A DNA stretch of 42,307 nt from Bacillus timonensis (GTDB taxonomy: Bacteria; Bacillota; Bacilli; Bacillales; Bacillaceae_L). The notes below the pieces were generated by a model, which saw only the letters and a program-made list of their open reading frames with translations, did no database searches and was not told where the DNA came from. The stretch lies in assembly GCA_020171895.1 (NCBI GenBank), contig JAIVAN010000017.1, positions 1 to 42,307 on the forward strand, read 5' to 3'. Shown one piece after another: positions 34,428-42,307 of this stretch (its first letter is position 1; the number at the start of each line of letters is the position of its first letter). A program made the position numbers and the translations under genes.

Positions 34428-34473
34428 TATTACCCTCCGTTAAATACAGAATATTCTGAACTTAAAAGATGCA

Positions 34474-34499
34474 GGACTCCTCCCTTAAGAGGACTGTCC
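34474..34499. repeat. hairpin in the purB-purC gap
   Basis: ggactcctc...gaggactgtcc pairs as GGAC/GTCC plus TCCTC/GAGGA with a 2-nt bulge. Just left of it, cagaatattctg (34447-34458) is a perfect 12-bp palindrome. These fill most of the only sizeable gap in the first half of the operon. There is no T run in the transcription direction. Confidence 0.5.
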
Positions 34500-34529
34500 C
34501 TTGCTCAACTTTTTTACATACGTATTTAA

Positions 34530-35825
34530 TTATGAAAGACCAAGACGTTCAAAAATCATATCTACATGCTTGATATGGTAGTTATAATCAAAACAATCTT
34601 CAATCTGTTCGGTAGATAAACGCTCTGTAATTTTCTGTTCCTGCTCAATCAATGTACGGAATGGTACTTGCATTTCCCATGCCTCCATCGCTTTAGGTTG
34701 CACTGTATCATATGCTTCTTCACGCGTCATACCTTCATCAATTAAAGCAAGTAACACTCGTTGTGAATAAATCAAACCTAATGTTCGATCCATATTTCGC
34801 TTCATATTTTCTGGGTAAACCGTTAAGTTTTTTATGATATTTCCGAAACGATTTAACATGTAATTTAATGCGATTGTCGCATCTGGTAAAATAATACGTT
34901 CTGCTGATGAATGCGAGATATCCCTCTCATGCCATAATGGTACATTTTCATATGCCGTTAACATATAACCACGGATCACTCTTGCAAGTCCTGTCATATT
35001 CTCTGAACCAATTGGGTTTCGCTTATGAGGCATTGCAGATGAGCCTTTTTGACCCTTCGCAAAGTATTCTTCTACTTCTCTTGTTTCACTTTTTTGTAAC
35101 CCACGAACCTCAACAGCAAACTTTTCAATTGAGGTAGCAATGAGTGCGAGTGTCGACATATAATCAGCGTGACGATCACGTTGTAAGGTTTGGGTTGAAA
35201 TTGGTGCTGCTTCTAACCCAAGCTTCTCGCATACATATTTCTCTACATATGGGTCGATATTGGCATACGTTCCAACAGCTCCAGATATTTTTCCCACTTC
35301 TATTCCTTTAGCCGCTAATTTAAAACGTTCTAGGTTGCGTTTCATTTCTTCATACCACAATGCAAGTTTTAAACCGAAAGTAGTCGGTTCAGCGTGTACA
35401 CCGTGAGTACGCCCCATCATTACAGTGTACTTATGTTCTTGTGCTTTTTCTTTTAAGATGGCTACAAAACGCTCTATGTCACTTAGCAAAATGGCATTGG
35501 CTTGTTTCATGATATACGACAAAGCTGTATCTACTACATCCGTAGACGTTAAGCCGTAGTGAACCCATTTTCTTTCTTCTCCAAGTGTTTCTGACACTGC
35601 TCGTGTAAAAGCCACTACATCGTGACGTGTTTCTTCTTCAATCTCTTTTATACGATTAATGTCAAACGATGCATTTTGACGTAATAGTGCTACATCCTCT
35701 TTCGGAATATCTCCTAGCTCTGCCCATGCTTCGCACGCTAAAATTTCAACTTCTAACCAAGCTTTAAATCGATTTTCCTCTGTCCAAATGGCACCCATTT
35801 CTGGTCTTGTGTAACGTTCAATCAT
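34530..35825 (-). CDS. purB: adenylosuccinate lyase
   Basis: 431 residues of the fumarase/aspartase superfamily. It removes fumarate from SAICAR and from adenylosuccinate, so it acts in both IMP and AMP synthesis. The signature [10 protein letters not shown] is present, with catalytic histidine regions TRHDVVAF and [11 protein letters not shown]. It starts three bases after the purK stop, and GATCGGAGGA serves as the RBS. Confidence 0.98.
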   Translation of the reverse strand: MIERYTRPEMGAIWTEENRFKAWLEVEILACEAWAELGDIPKEDVALLRQNASFDINRIKEIEEETRHDVVAFTRAVSETLGEERKWVHYGLTSTDVVDTALSYIMKQANAILLSDIERFVAILKEKAQEHKYTVMMGRTHGVHAEPTTFGLKLALWYEEMKRNLERFKLAAKGIEVGKISGAVGTYANIDPYVEKYVCEKLGLEAAPISTQTLQRDRHADYMSTLALIATSIEKFAVEVRGLQKSETREVEEYFAKGQKGSSAMPHKRNPIGSENMTGLARVIRGYMLTAYENVPLWHERDISHSSAERIILPDATIALNYMLNRFGNIIKNLTVYPENMKRNMDRTLGLIYSQRVLLALIDEGMTREEAYDTVQPKAMEAWEMQVPFRTLIEQEQKITERLSTEQIEDCFDYNYHIKHVDMIFERLGLS

Positions 35826-35828
35826 GAA

Positions 35829-36983
35829 TTATCCTCCGATCAATTCTCTTGTATCTTTCCAAACATCTATTGTATCAATTTTTTCCAACATGTCATCAAT
35901 AGTATCACCCAAAAATGTAATATGTCCCATTTTCCTTTTCATTTTTGCTTCTTTTTTTCCATATAAGTGAAGCTTACTATGAGAAAGATGATTCATGTTC
36001 ATTAACATACCTTCCAGATGCTCTCCTAAAATATTCACCATCACAGCTGGCCTATTTAACGTCGTTTTTCCTAAAGGTAAGTTACAAACTGCTCTAATAT
36101 GCTGTTCAAATTGCGAAGTCTGACAAGCATCCGTCGTGTAATGTCCTGAATTATGAGGTCTAGGAGCTAACTCATTTACAATCACTTCATTTGCTTCTGT
36201 CACAAACATCTCAACTGCTAGTGTTCCTACGAGCTGATATGCGTTCGCTAATGTACTCGCAACTTGCTTTGCTTTTTTCTCAACATCTCCACTAACCCTT
36301 GCTGGTACAATGGTTTGATGAAGGATATTGTTACTATGAATATTTTCCGCAATCGGAAACGTCATAATCTCTCCATCAGGGTTTCTTGTTACAATAATGG
36401 ATATTTCTTTTTGGTAAGGTACCCACGCTTCTAACACACAAGCCCCTTGATGTAACAATTCGATAGCAAGATCTAAATCATCAGCCTTTCGTATGACAAA
36501 TTGACCTTTCCCATCGTATCCACCTTGGCAAGTCTTGAGTACACATGGTGTACCTAATGTCACGACTGCTTGATACAACTCCTGCTCATTTTTAACAGAC
36601 ATATGTTCCACTACTGGAATCCCTAGCTTCGTCATTGCCTGTTTTTCCGTCAGACGATCCTGGGTTACTTTCAATAATTCACTACCTTGTGGGAGATTTG
36701 AATGCTTTTCTAGCCATGTGAGTGCTTCATAATCAATGTTCTCAAATTCATATGTAATCACGTCACTAATTCGCGAAAGCTCTTTGATCGCCTCGAGATC
36801 GTTAAAAGCTGCTACGATTTCAACATCTGCTACTTGACCACATGGTGAATTCGGTGTTGGATCTAAAACAGCAATGTGATACCCCATCGCTTTTGCTGAT
36901 AAAGCCATCATCCTCCCTAACTGACCGCCACCTATAATACCAATCGTTTTTCCCGGAAGGATTTGTTTGCTAGACAAGATCAT
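35829..36983 (-). CDS. purK: N5-carboxyaminoimidazole ribonucleotide synthase
   Basis: 384 residues of the ATP-grasp family. It carboxylates AIR with bicarbonate and ATP to N5-CAIR. Seen: [38 protein letters not shown] and [18 protein letters not shown] one codon upstream is an alternative start. It overlaps the purE end by 14 bp. Confidence 0.97.
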   Translation of the reverse strand: MILSSKQILPGKTIGIIGGGQLGRMMALSAKAMGYHIAVLDPTPNSPCGQVADVEIVAAFNDLEAIKELSRISDVITYEFENIDYEALTWLEKHSNLPQGSELLKVTQDRLTEKQAMTKLGIPVVEHMSVKNEQELYQAVVTLGTPCVLKTCQGGYDGKGQFVIRKADDLDLAIELLHQGACVLEAWVPYQKEISIIVTRNPDGEIMTFPIAENIHSNNILHQTIVPARVSGDVEKKAKQVASTLANAYQLVGTLAVEMFVTEANEVIVNELAPRPHNSGHYTTDACQTSQFEQHIRAVCNLPLGKTTLNRPAVMVNILGEHLEGMLMNMNHLSHSKLHLYGKKEAKMKRKMGHITFLGDTIDDMLEKIDTIDVWKDTRELIGG

Positions 36984-37461
36984 CACTACTTTCTAACACT
37001 TGATGTTTCGTGCGTTCCCTTCTCACCTCTAGCAATCTTGCAAACTGTTCATTTGTTGTAGCTAAGATTGAAGTCGCTAAAAGGCCCGCATTCACCGCTC
37101 CAGCTTTTCCGATGGCCACAGTTGCTACAGGTACACCACCTGGCATTTGCACAATTGAAAGCAATGAATCCAATCCATTTAATGTTTTAGACTGAACTGG
37201 CACACCAATGACAGGTAACGTCGTTTTAGCAGCAACCATCCCTGGTAAATGCGCCGCACCACCAGCTCCTGCGATGATAACCTTTATTCCTCTATTCCTT
37301 GCCTTCTCTGCATAGTCAAACATCAAATCTGGTGTTCGATGTGCAGAAACGACTTTCTTCTCAAACGGCACCTCTAACTCTTCTAACACTTGACATGTAT
37401 GCTTCATTGTCTCCCAATCTGAAGTACTTCCCATAATGACACCTACAAGCGGTTCCATCAT
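36970..37461 (-). CDS. purE: N5-carboxyaminoimidazole ribonucleotide mutase
   Basis: 163 residues, class I PurE. It rearranges N5-CAIR to CAIR. Seen: [33 protein letters not shown] and GVPVQS. RBS GAGGGGGAT. First gene of the operon. Its leader carries PurR boxes, a sigma-A promoter, a guanine-type riboswitch and terminator, and then a dispersed repeat copy. Confidence 0.98.
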   Translation of the reverse strand: MMEPLVGVIMGSTSDWETMKHTCQVLEELEVPFEKKVVSAHRTPDLMFDYAEKARNRGIKVIIAGAGGAAHLPGMVAAKTTLPVIGVPVQSKTLNGLDSLLSIVQMPGGVPVATVAIGKAGAVNAGLLATSILATTNEQFARLLEVRRERTKHQVLESSDDLV

Positions 37462-37569
37462 ATCCCCCTCGATCGTTGTTTATTATTTATGTCGTAGTAA
37501 TAATTGAACCATGATAAATCAAAATTGTTTATGTATATGTTATTAGACCGTTATTCCCAGTTCTCATTC

Positions 37570-37790
37570 GTGTTAACCGGAGTGAAAGAACCGAGACTCC
37601 TCGAAAATGCTAACGCATTTCCTTCGTGCGGTGAGGATTCACGGAAGCTTATTCAAGTCCTACGGGAATAGCGCTAGGCCCCCGACCCCACATGCAAAGC
37701 CGAGGAGGCTCAAGTGGCGCCCCGTGGAAAGCGAGAGTCCTGCAACAAAGGTTAACACCCCACATACAGCGTCGTATTTTCAGGGTTACC
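37570..37790. repeat. dispersed structured repeat inside the purE leader
   Basis: The core 37570-37758 is bounded by a perfect 9-bp inverted repeat, gtgttaacc and ggttaacac. It contains the same gagactcct..., gccgaggaggctcaagtgg and cgtggaaagcgagagtcctg segments as the copies at 6.2 and 20.6 kb. A ~60-bp insertion after gagactcct makes it longer. The right end, ttttcagggtta, abuts the riboswitch terminator. No gene is seen in 37462-38058. Confidence 0.75.
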
Positions 37791-37794
37791 TAAC

Positions 37795-37855
37795 AAAAAA
37801 ATACCCAAAATAGAATGTTTCCTCAAAAATAAGAGAAAGACATTCTACCTGGGCA
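37795..37855 (-). terminator. riboswitch-controlled intrinsic terminator of the purine operon
   Basis: On the minus strand TGCCCAGGTAGAATGTCTTTCTC pairs with GAGGAAACATTCTATTTTGGGTA and is followed by TTTTTTT. The 5' arm contains CAGGTA, which could instead pair with TACCTG between the aptamer and the stem as an antiterminator (inference). Confidence 0.88.
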
Positions 37856-37893
37856 TACAATGTAAATATGACAGGTAAATACCGAACACTTTC

Positions 37894-37964
37894 CCTCATA
37901 GTCCAATAATTTACGGTTATCGGGTAGAAACTTATGGGCCATATTCCCAAGATTATATGAGGAT
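37894..37964 (-). promoter_or_regulatory. purine (guanine-class) riboswitch aptamer
   Basis: On the minus strand P1 is CCTCATA/TATGAGG. P2 has the loop AATATGG, J2/3 is AGTTTCTACC, and P3 is CCGATAA-CCGTAAA-TTATTGG. J3/1 reads ACTATG; the C at the ligand position indicates guanine/hypoxanthine rather than adenine binding. Layout and core bases match the B. subtilis xpt/pur aptamers. Ligand binding should favour the downstream terminator and shut off purEKBCSQLFMNHD. Confidence 0.95.
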
Positions 37965-37982
37965 TTTCATTTAACTGTCATT

Positions 37983-38011
37983 ATCTTACCAACCTATTGA
38001 CGTTTCGTCAA
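37983..38011 (-). promoter_or_regulatory. sigma-A promoter of the purine operon
   Basis: On the minus strand TTGACG (38011-38006), 17 bp, TAAGAT (37988-37983). The same -10 hexamer and spacing occur in the B. subtilis purE promoter as I remember it. It lies just upstream of the riboswitch. Confidence 0.82.
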
Positions 38012-38014
38012 CTA

Positions 38015-38059
38015 AAAAATCGAATGTTTATTTTATATATACCAATATTGTTCGTGTTT
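38015..38059 (-). promoter_or_regulatory. paired PurR boxes
   Basis: Two inverted half-sites on the minus strand: AAACACGAACAAT (distal) and AACATTCGATTT (proximal). CGAA and TTCG are 26 bp apart, the spacing I recall for the B. subtilis purE PurBoxes. The proximal site sits next to the -35, fitting repression by PurR that PRPP relieves. Confidence 0.72.
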
Positions 38060-38256
38060 TACTGTATTCTTCCTTCAAACACAATTTTTCGTCCACACGG
38101 TTCTACTTCAATTTGGTTATCAACCTTTACTTCTTGAAAGATTGGTTCCTCTATCCTTCTAACAGGCATATAGCCTTCTGCCTTCATTCGATCTAAACAA
38201 TCTCCAATCGTTTCATTTGGACCAACTTCAAACTTTTTCTTAGACGGCTTATTCAC
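38059..38256 (-). CDS. yebG: NETI-motif protein (YebG)
   Basis: 65 residues with the NETI signature (EVGPNETIGDCLDRM) and a basic, cysteine-containing C-terminal part. Function unknown. It starts with GTG overlapping the yebE stop by one base (TAGTG), RBS GAAAGGAAAG. Its 3' end overlaps the distal PurR box. Gene order yebE-yebG-purE is as in B. subtilis. Confidence 0.88.
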   Translation of the reverse strand: MNKPSKKKFEVGPNETIGDCLDRMKAEGYMPVRRIEEPIFQEVKVDNQIEVEPCGRKIVFEGRIQ

Positions 38257-38795
38257 TATTTTAACTTTCCTTTCTTCACAGCTTTTACCCAGAAACCACC
38301 ATGTATCGTTTTAGGTTCATATGCAATGATAAACGCTCTTGGATCTAATTCTTTAATCGTTGCATAAAGCTTTAATTCATATTTTCTAGGTGTTAGTATT
38401 TGCATCGCTTGACGATCTCCTTCAAGACCTTGGGCGAGCCAATCAGTTACACCATAGCCTTTATCTCGAAGCAACTTCGGTAAATCATTATCTGTTTCCT
38501 TTGTAATCACATTGACTGTAATATAACCTAGAGCCAACTTCTCCTCAATTTTCATTCCAACAATGACACCTAATCCATACCCAACGGCATATGCGATTAG
38601 ATTTTGAATCTCATTTAAATTTTCCAAGACAAGCCCTAACCCTACAACATACACTACCACTTCAATCATACTAAGACTAGCAGCGAGGTATCTTTGACCT
38701 TTTAATGTTAAAATCATTCGAATCGTAAAAAACGAAACATAGACGATATTTATCAATAAGATAATGGTGACCATTATATAACTGTTCTCTAACAA
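38256..38795 (-). CDS. yebE: DUF2179/UPF0316 membrane protein YebE
   Basis: 179 residues from TTG 38795, which has a textbook RBS (GAGGAGG, six-base gap); the longer frame from TTG 38810 would start inside that RBS. Three hydrophobic helices lie in the first ~80 residues, then a cytoplasmic DUF2179 domain (VNVITKE..., [21 protein letters not shown]). Role unknown. Coupled to yebG. Confidence 0.88.
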   Translation of the reverse strand: MLENSYIMVTIILLINIVYVSFFTIRMILTLKGQRYLAASLSMIEVVVYVVGLGLVLENLNEIQNLIAYAVGYGLGVIVGMKIEEKLALGYITVNVITKETDNDLPKLLRDKGYGVTDWLAQGLEGDRQAMQILTPRKYELKLYATIKELDPRAFIIAYEPKTIHGGFWVKAVKKGKLK

Positions 38796-38943
38796 ATGAA
38801 TCCTCCTCAACCTCTTTTTTATAGCATTACCAAAGTACTTATTGTACTAAACATTCGATTCGTTGAAAACCACCTGTACAATCCGAACTTTTTAGGCGTT
38901 CCTTCATAGAATATCTTAGCACTTATCCAGGAGGTAACGTCCT

Positions 38944-39375
38944 ATGAAAAGAAACCAATTTCGAAACATGCAGGATTGGAAAAAGCAGTGGGATAATTTT
39001 TTTGGAGAAGAATTTTGGAGTGGTTTTGAACCATTGGTCGAAAATGCAAACACACAAGTGAACATGTATCAAGCTGAAAATGAACTACTTGTCGTTTTTA
39101 GCTTACCAGGTTTACGTAACGTAGATGATGTGCAATTATATACCCAATATCAAACACTTGAAATCCGTGGGAAAATACACTTGAAATTTAAAGACTTTCA
39201 AATTATTGAAGAGGGCATTTTTCAAGGGAAATTTGAACGTGTTATCCAACTTCCTTTTCCAGTAAAAGAAGATCGAGTCGACGCAAAGTATCGCAGTGGC
39301 CTTCTCATTGTACATTTACATCGACTTATACCTGATGAAAACCGTAGAAAGATTACAGTTGAACAAGAAGATTGA
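38944..39375 (+). CDS. Hsp20/alpha-crystallin family protein
   Basis: 143 residues. The alpha-crystallin-type beta-sandwich spans ~38-140: VNMYQAENELLVVFSLPGL, QTLEIRGKI, GKFERVIQLPFPV and YRSGLLIVHL (the GxL motif of small heat-shock proteins). The N-terminal region is aromatic and short. Likely a holdase chaperone or, as with some Bacillus Hsp20s, a spore-coat-associated protein; the sequence does not decide. RBS CCAGGAGG. Monocistronic, with its own terminator. Confidence 0.85.
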   Translation: MKRNQFRNMQDWKKQWDNFFGEEFWSGFEPLVENANTQVNMYQAENELLVVFSLPGLRNVDDVQLYTQYQTLEIRGKIHLKFKDFQIIEEGIFQGKFERVIQLPFPVKEDRVDAKYRSGLLIVHLHRLIPDENRRKITVEQED

Positions 39376-39426
39376 AGACTCATAGTTATTTTTACCTATA
39401 AGGTGGAAATAACTATGAGTCTTTTC
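39375..39426 (+). terminator. intrinsic terminator of the hsp20 gene
   Basis: A perfect 17-bp inverted repeat AAGACTCATAGTTATTT / AAATAACTATGAGTCTT with a 15-nt loop, followed by TTT. It starts at the last base of the stop codon. Confidence 0.92.
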
Positions 39427-39481
39427 TCTTAACATTTTCCATATATTTGGTATATAGTAAATATATATAAAGGAGGATATT

Positions 39482-40393
39482 ATGTACGTTCAACAACTTA
39501 CCGTTGATAGACTATCAGATTTTATTGCTTATTGTAGGTATTATCGAGATATCATAGACCAATCATATCTCTATGAAGAGGAGCTAGCTTCATTTACTCC
39601 AAATAAAGAAAATCCAACCTATCTTTTAGTTAATAAGGACAGAAAAATCATTGGTGTTGCTTCCTTAATCATTGACTCCTATTTTAAGAAAGGGAAAAAA
39701 GGGAGGTTTAGAATTTTTCACGCAGAGAACATACAAGGATACAAATTATTATTCAAGCATATTTTATCTCACACAACTGAGATCGAGAGAGTCTTCATCT
39801 TCACTCCTGATAAAAATAAACCTCTCCAACATGCACTACAACAGCTAGATTTTGAGATTGAAAGATACTCGTTTGTTTTAGAGCGAGAGGACCTACCTAT
39901 CATTGAACCTAGTTTCCCAAAGGACTATCAATTATTACCATTTAAATTTCAACAGGATGAACAACTATGGTGTGAAGTTAGAAACGAGGCTTTCTCTAAT
40001 CTTGCAGGCAGTGAAACTCCCATTACAGTTGAAATGGTAGAGAAAATGCAACACTGGGAGGATCATGTACAAGGTGGCATGATGATTTTATATCATCAAA
40101 CAGAACCGGTTGGAGTTCTTAGAGTCGCAAAAGAAGAAAATGAAGATGGCTTACGCACGTTTATCGCTTTGTTAGCAATAAAAAAGAGTTATCAAGGGCA
40201 AGGACTTGGTGGGCAATTATTACGCGCAGGCTTACGCTTTGGATCTAATCTAGGAATGCCTAGAGCGCTTTTAACAGTAAATGCTGAAAATGAAAATGCC
40301 GTTTCACTCTATTTAAGAGAGGGTTTTAAGAAAACAGAAACTATGATTTGCTATCATTACTTAACAACTACCGGTGAAATTCAAATCGTTTAA
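39482..40393 (+). CDS. two-domain GNAT-family N-acetyltransferase
   Basis: 303 residues. The C-terminal ~150 residues are a GNAT domain: the acetyl-CoA loop QGQGLGGQLL (~238-247) and the NAENENAVSLYLREGF motif. The N-terminal half resembles a second, degenerate GNAT fold without a clear acetyl-CoA loop. Substrate unknown. RBS AAAGGAGG is ideally placed. It is preceded by the hsp20 terminator and appears to be its own unit. Confidence 0.85.
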   Translation: MYVQQLTVDRLSDFIAYCRYYRDIIDQSYLYEEELASFTPNKENPTYLLVNKDRKIIGVASLIIDSYFKKGKKGRFRIFHAENIQGYKLLFKHILSHTTEIERVFIFTPDKNKPLQHALQQLDFEIERYSFVLEREDLPIIEPSFPKDYQLLPFKFQQDEQLWCEVRNEAFSNLAGSETPITVEMVEKMQHWEDHVQGGMMILYHQTEPVGVLRVAKEENEDGLRTFIALLAIKKSYQGQGLGGQLLRAGLRFGSNLGMPRALLTVNAENENAVSLYLREGFKKTETMICYHYLTTTGEIQIV

Positions 40394-40473
40394 TGCCCTG
40401 TACTTCTTTTTTTGACACTATTAAAATAAAGTTATAAGTAGGAAGTTATCTACATATTGAGAGGAGCAAGAAG

Positions 40474-40944
40474 ATGAATAACATTACGTTGAAGCATTTT
40501 GAAATGACTAGACGATTCTTTTTAAGAAAATTAGAGGCTATCGATAGCCATTTATTTCACATTCAACCTGAAGGATTTAACAACAACATCCACTGGCATA
40601 TTGGCCATGTACTTACAGTTACAGAGCAATTCATGTTTAGCTTTCCTAAAAAAACACAACATCTCCCTGAAGCATATGTTAGCTATTTTGGTAACGGCAC
40701 GAAACCTGCAGATTGGGATGCTGGTGTACCTTCAGTACAAACGTTAATTGAACAATTAAAAGAACAAGTCAGTCGCTTACAAGCTATTCCAGTTGAGCAA
40801 TTCAATGAAACTCTCAAAAAACCATTCTTAGGCTTAGAGTCATTTGGAGAACTAGCCAATATGGCATTGTTCCATGAGGCCCATCATTTGGGACAAATTC
40901 ATACAATGAGTAGAGTGATTGGCTTAACAGAAGTTAAAAATTAA
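40474..40944 (+). CDS. DinB-family protein
   Basis: 156 residues with the four-helix DinB layout. Metal-ligand candidates are His45 in WHIGHV and the HEAHH segment near residue 137, the usual three-histidine arrangement. DinB-like proteins include bacillithiol-dependent enzymes and hypothetical damage-inducible proteins; I cannot assign this one. RBS GAGGAGC. Confidence 0.85.
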   Translation: MNNITLKHFEMTRRFFLRKLEAIDSHLFHIQPEGFNNNIHWHIGHVLTVTEQFMFSFPKKTQHLPEAYVSYFGNGTKPADWDAGVPSVQTLIEQLKEQVSRLQAIPVEQFNETLKKPFLGLESFGELANMALFHEAHHLGQIHTMSRVIGLTEVKN

Positions 40945-40953
40945 GTGAGATCT

Positions 40954-40986
40954 GCAGTGAACCTATTTATGAGGTTCGCTGTTTTA
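40954..40986 (+). terminator. intrinsic terminator of the dinB-like gene
   Basis: CAGTGAACCT and AGGTTCGCTG form a 10-bp stem (one G-T pair) with a 7-nt loop, followed by TTTT. Confidence 0.85.
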
Positions 40987-40998
40987 ATATCTACTATA

Positions 40999-41669
40999 CA
41001 AAAAAGGAGCTCAAACATTCGACAAATTGTCGCTTTAGGGGGAGGTGTGAATACTTAGCTATACTCGGGAGATAACTTTTAGGAGATTGCAGGTTGTAGA
41101 AGTTAGCTTAATGAGAGGTAACAGATAAAATGTGAGAATTACGAGTGAAGTGATTGATTAAAGGGATATTTGAGTGAAAAGTGATTTATATGTGTGAAAA
41201 ATGATTTATATGTGTGAAAAAAAGATTATCTGATTGAAATCAAAAATCTCTAAAAATCCAATTGATAGAAAAATTTTTTTATGTGATTGAAAAAATTTAA
41301 AATCCGTATGAAAAATTTTAAAAAGTGATCGATAAATTTTCAAAAGCGTATGAATAAATTTTTCCCACAAAAAAAAGAGACTCTAACATGTAACAAAAAG
41401 TTGTTATTTTTACATGATCGGTGAAAGTTGTTGAAAATGCAACGTCTTCTCTCAAGTCTATCATGATTTTCTTTTTATTTTTGTCTACTCAGCAGTATTT
41501 TCTTACTAATTTTCAGCAAAAATGCACGCTTTCCTTTTAAAAAAGATCTACTTTAGTTGATGTCTCCACTAGACCCACTTTGTCCAGAACGGCACTTTAT
41601 TTATTATTGAGAATTCAATTGATTTATAGCCGTGGCATTAGTCAAATCTCTAAGAAAGAGGAACTTTAA
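40999..41669. other. long AT-rich intergenic region with palindromes, no gene
   Basis: No frame with an RBS is seen here on either strand. It holds the palindrome cgacaaattgtcg (41021-41033), the ~20-nt repeats annotated separately, and a hairpin catgtaa...ttacatg (41388-41414). The promoter of the downstream lipoprotein gene must lie at the right end but I could not place it. Confidence 0.6.
41130..41365. repeat. degenerate tandem AT-rich repeats, ~20-nt period
   Basis: The unit tgatttatatgtgtgaaaa occurs twice exactly (41182-41200 and 41202-41220, period 20). Diverged units with a TGNNTGAAAAA or GTATGAAAAATTTT core continue on both sides: tgagtgaaaa, tgattgaaat, tgattgaaaaa, cgtatgaaaaa, tgatcgataaa, cgtatgaataaa. 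There are no spacers of constant length, so it is not CRISPR. Confidence 0.6.
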
Positions 41670-42101
41670 ATGAGAAAAGTTATAATAAATCCTTTAATAA
41701 TTACAGTTTTCCTCATAACTCTGATAGGATGTTCAAATCAATCCCCTAAGTCCTTTGATTGGGACCAGCTAACTAGAGTTGATGTTCAAGTATTCACTGA
41801 TGCTAACAATGATAACGAAACAATAATTGCAGAGGAAGAAAAAATTAAAATTCTAAGAGAATTATTTGCAAGAGTTGAGTGGGAACAAAACGTAAAAGCA
41901 CAAATGGCTCGAAAAGAGGATGTAATAGCTACTTTATTCTTTAGGTACGACGAAAATATGCCAGAAAGATTATATGAATATTATGTATGGTTTAATGGAG
42001 GCAATGAATCTGCAACAATAATTGACAGAGAAAAGAACGCTCTAGGGACATTGCATAAACAAGATAGCCAAACACTAAAAGCTCTCCTGTTAAATAAATA
42101 A
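41670..42101 (+). CDS. putative lipoprotein of unknown function
   Basis: 143 residues. A hydrophobic signal (VIINPLIITVFLITLIGC) ends in the lipobox LIGC with cysteine 21, predicting lipid attachment outside the membrane. The mature part is acidic with no domain I recognise; it contains a segment resembling small Bacillus lipoproteins (ATLFFRYDENMPERLYEY). RBS AAGAGGAAC. It converges on the rRNA operon. Confidence 0.78.
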   Translation: MRKVIINPLIITVFLITLIGCSNQSPKSFDWDQLTRVDVQVFTDANNDNETIIAEEEKIKILRELFARVEWEQNVKAQMARKEDVIATLFFRYDENMPERLYEYYVWFNGGNESATIIDREKNALGTLHKQDSQTLKALLLNK

Positions 42102-42155
42102 GTAAAAGTCCAGGGCCCCCTGCGCTTTTATTCGTCTCTCTTTAAAAGAAAACAC

Positions 42156-42187
42156 AAAAAAGACTAGCCTATTTCAGCTAGTCTTTT
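42156..42187 (-). terminator. rRNA operon terminator, probably bidirectional
   Basis: On the minus strand AAAAGACTAGC and GCTAGTCTTTTTT form a ~12-bp stem directly after 5S rRNA. The A-rich/T-rich flanks on both sides would also end the convergent lipoprotein gene. Confidence 0.88.
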
Positions 42188-42193
42188 CAAGTT

Positions 42194-42307
<114 letters not shown>

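Noticed and set aside
38796-38810. Upstream TTG start for yebE
   Set aside because: It would place the start inside the GAGGAGG ribosome binding site that serves TTG 38795.
38811-38943. Sigma-A or sporulation promoter for the hsp20 gene
   Set aside because: TACAAT and TAGAAT hexamers occur but neither has an acceptable -35 partner; I could not support a call.
41161-41365. CRISPR-like array
   Set aside because: Units are contiguous and degenerate, with no constant-length spacers and no cas genes in the window.

Overview
This window looks like a chromosomal segment of a low-GC Gram-positive member of the Bacillaceae. It has AGGAGG-type ribosome binding sites, some TTG and GTG starts, and intrinsic terminators. 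Gene order closely follows the Bacillus subtilis yebE-yebG-purE...purD-yerA-yerB-yerC-pcrB-pcrA-ligA-yerH...gatCAB-dgkB-rlmCD(yefA) block. Almost everything from about 1 to 38.8 kb is transcribed leftward on the minus strand. From 38.9 to 42.1 kb four genes run rightward. The right edge cuts a 5S rRNA gene on the minus strand, the end of an rRNA operon. I did not identify the species.

Layout. (1) 1-3304: a long open minus frame encoding part of an RHS/YD-repeat protein with three LamG-like domains. It lacks a normal N-terminus and runs off the left edge. (2) 3.4-5.8 kb: rlmCD (23S rRNA uracil methyltransferase) and dgkB (diacylglycerol kinase). (3) 6.0-6.6 kb: tandem copies of a structured repeat. 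(4) 6.6-9.8 kb: gatCAB amidotransferase operon. (5) 10.0-13.65 kb: proline uptake (putP, preceded by an unlisted 34-codon membrane ORF) and proline/arginine catabolism (rocA, with a promoter and a cre-like site). (6) 13.7-13.96 kb: a MITE-like palindromic element. (7) 14.0-20.3 kb: pcrB-pcrA-ligA-camS, a DNA repair/replication and lipid gene cluster with its own extended -10 promoter. (8) 20.4-20.75 kb: more of the structured repeat. (9) 20.8-24.0 kb: yerA-yerB-yerC. (10) 24.1-24.6 kb: two small membrane-protein genes on the plus strand. (11) 24.6-37.5 kb: the complete twelve-gene de novo purine operon purEKBCSQLFMNHD, in that transcription order. It takes PRPP to IMP and includes purB, which also serves AMP synthesis. 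(12) 37.5-38.06 kb: its control region, with paired PurR boxes, a sigma-A promoter, a guanine-class riboswitch and an intrinsic terminator; a dispersed repeat copy sits between that terminator and purE. (13) 38.06-38.8 kb: yebG and yebE. (14) 38.9-42.1 kb: Hsp20, GNAT, DinB-like and lipoprotein genes, with a 0.7-kb AT-rich gap carrying degenerate ~20-nt repeats.

Most of the window is ordinary housekeeping DNA, and I see no convincing new multi-gene system. The points most worth a second look are: the RHS fragment whose only available upstream start codon lies in the loop of the neighbouring terminator; the dispersed structured repeat, which abuts an intrinsic terminator at all three of its loci, including inside the purine leader; two small membrane ORFs (one before putP, one converging on purD); the AT-rich periodic repeats near 41.2 kb; and a strong hairpin inside the purine operon between purF and purM.
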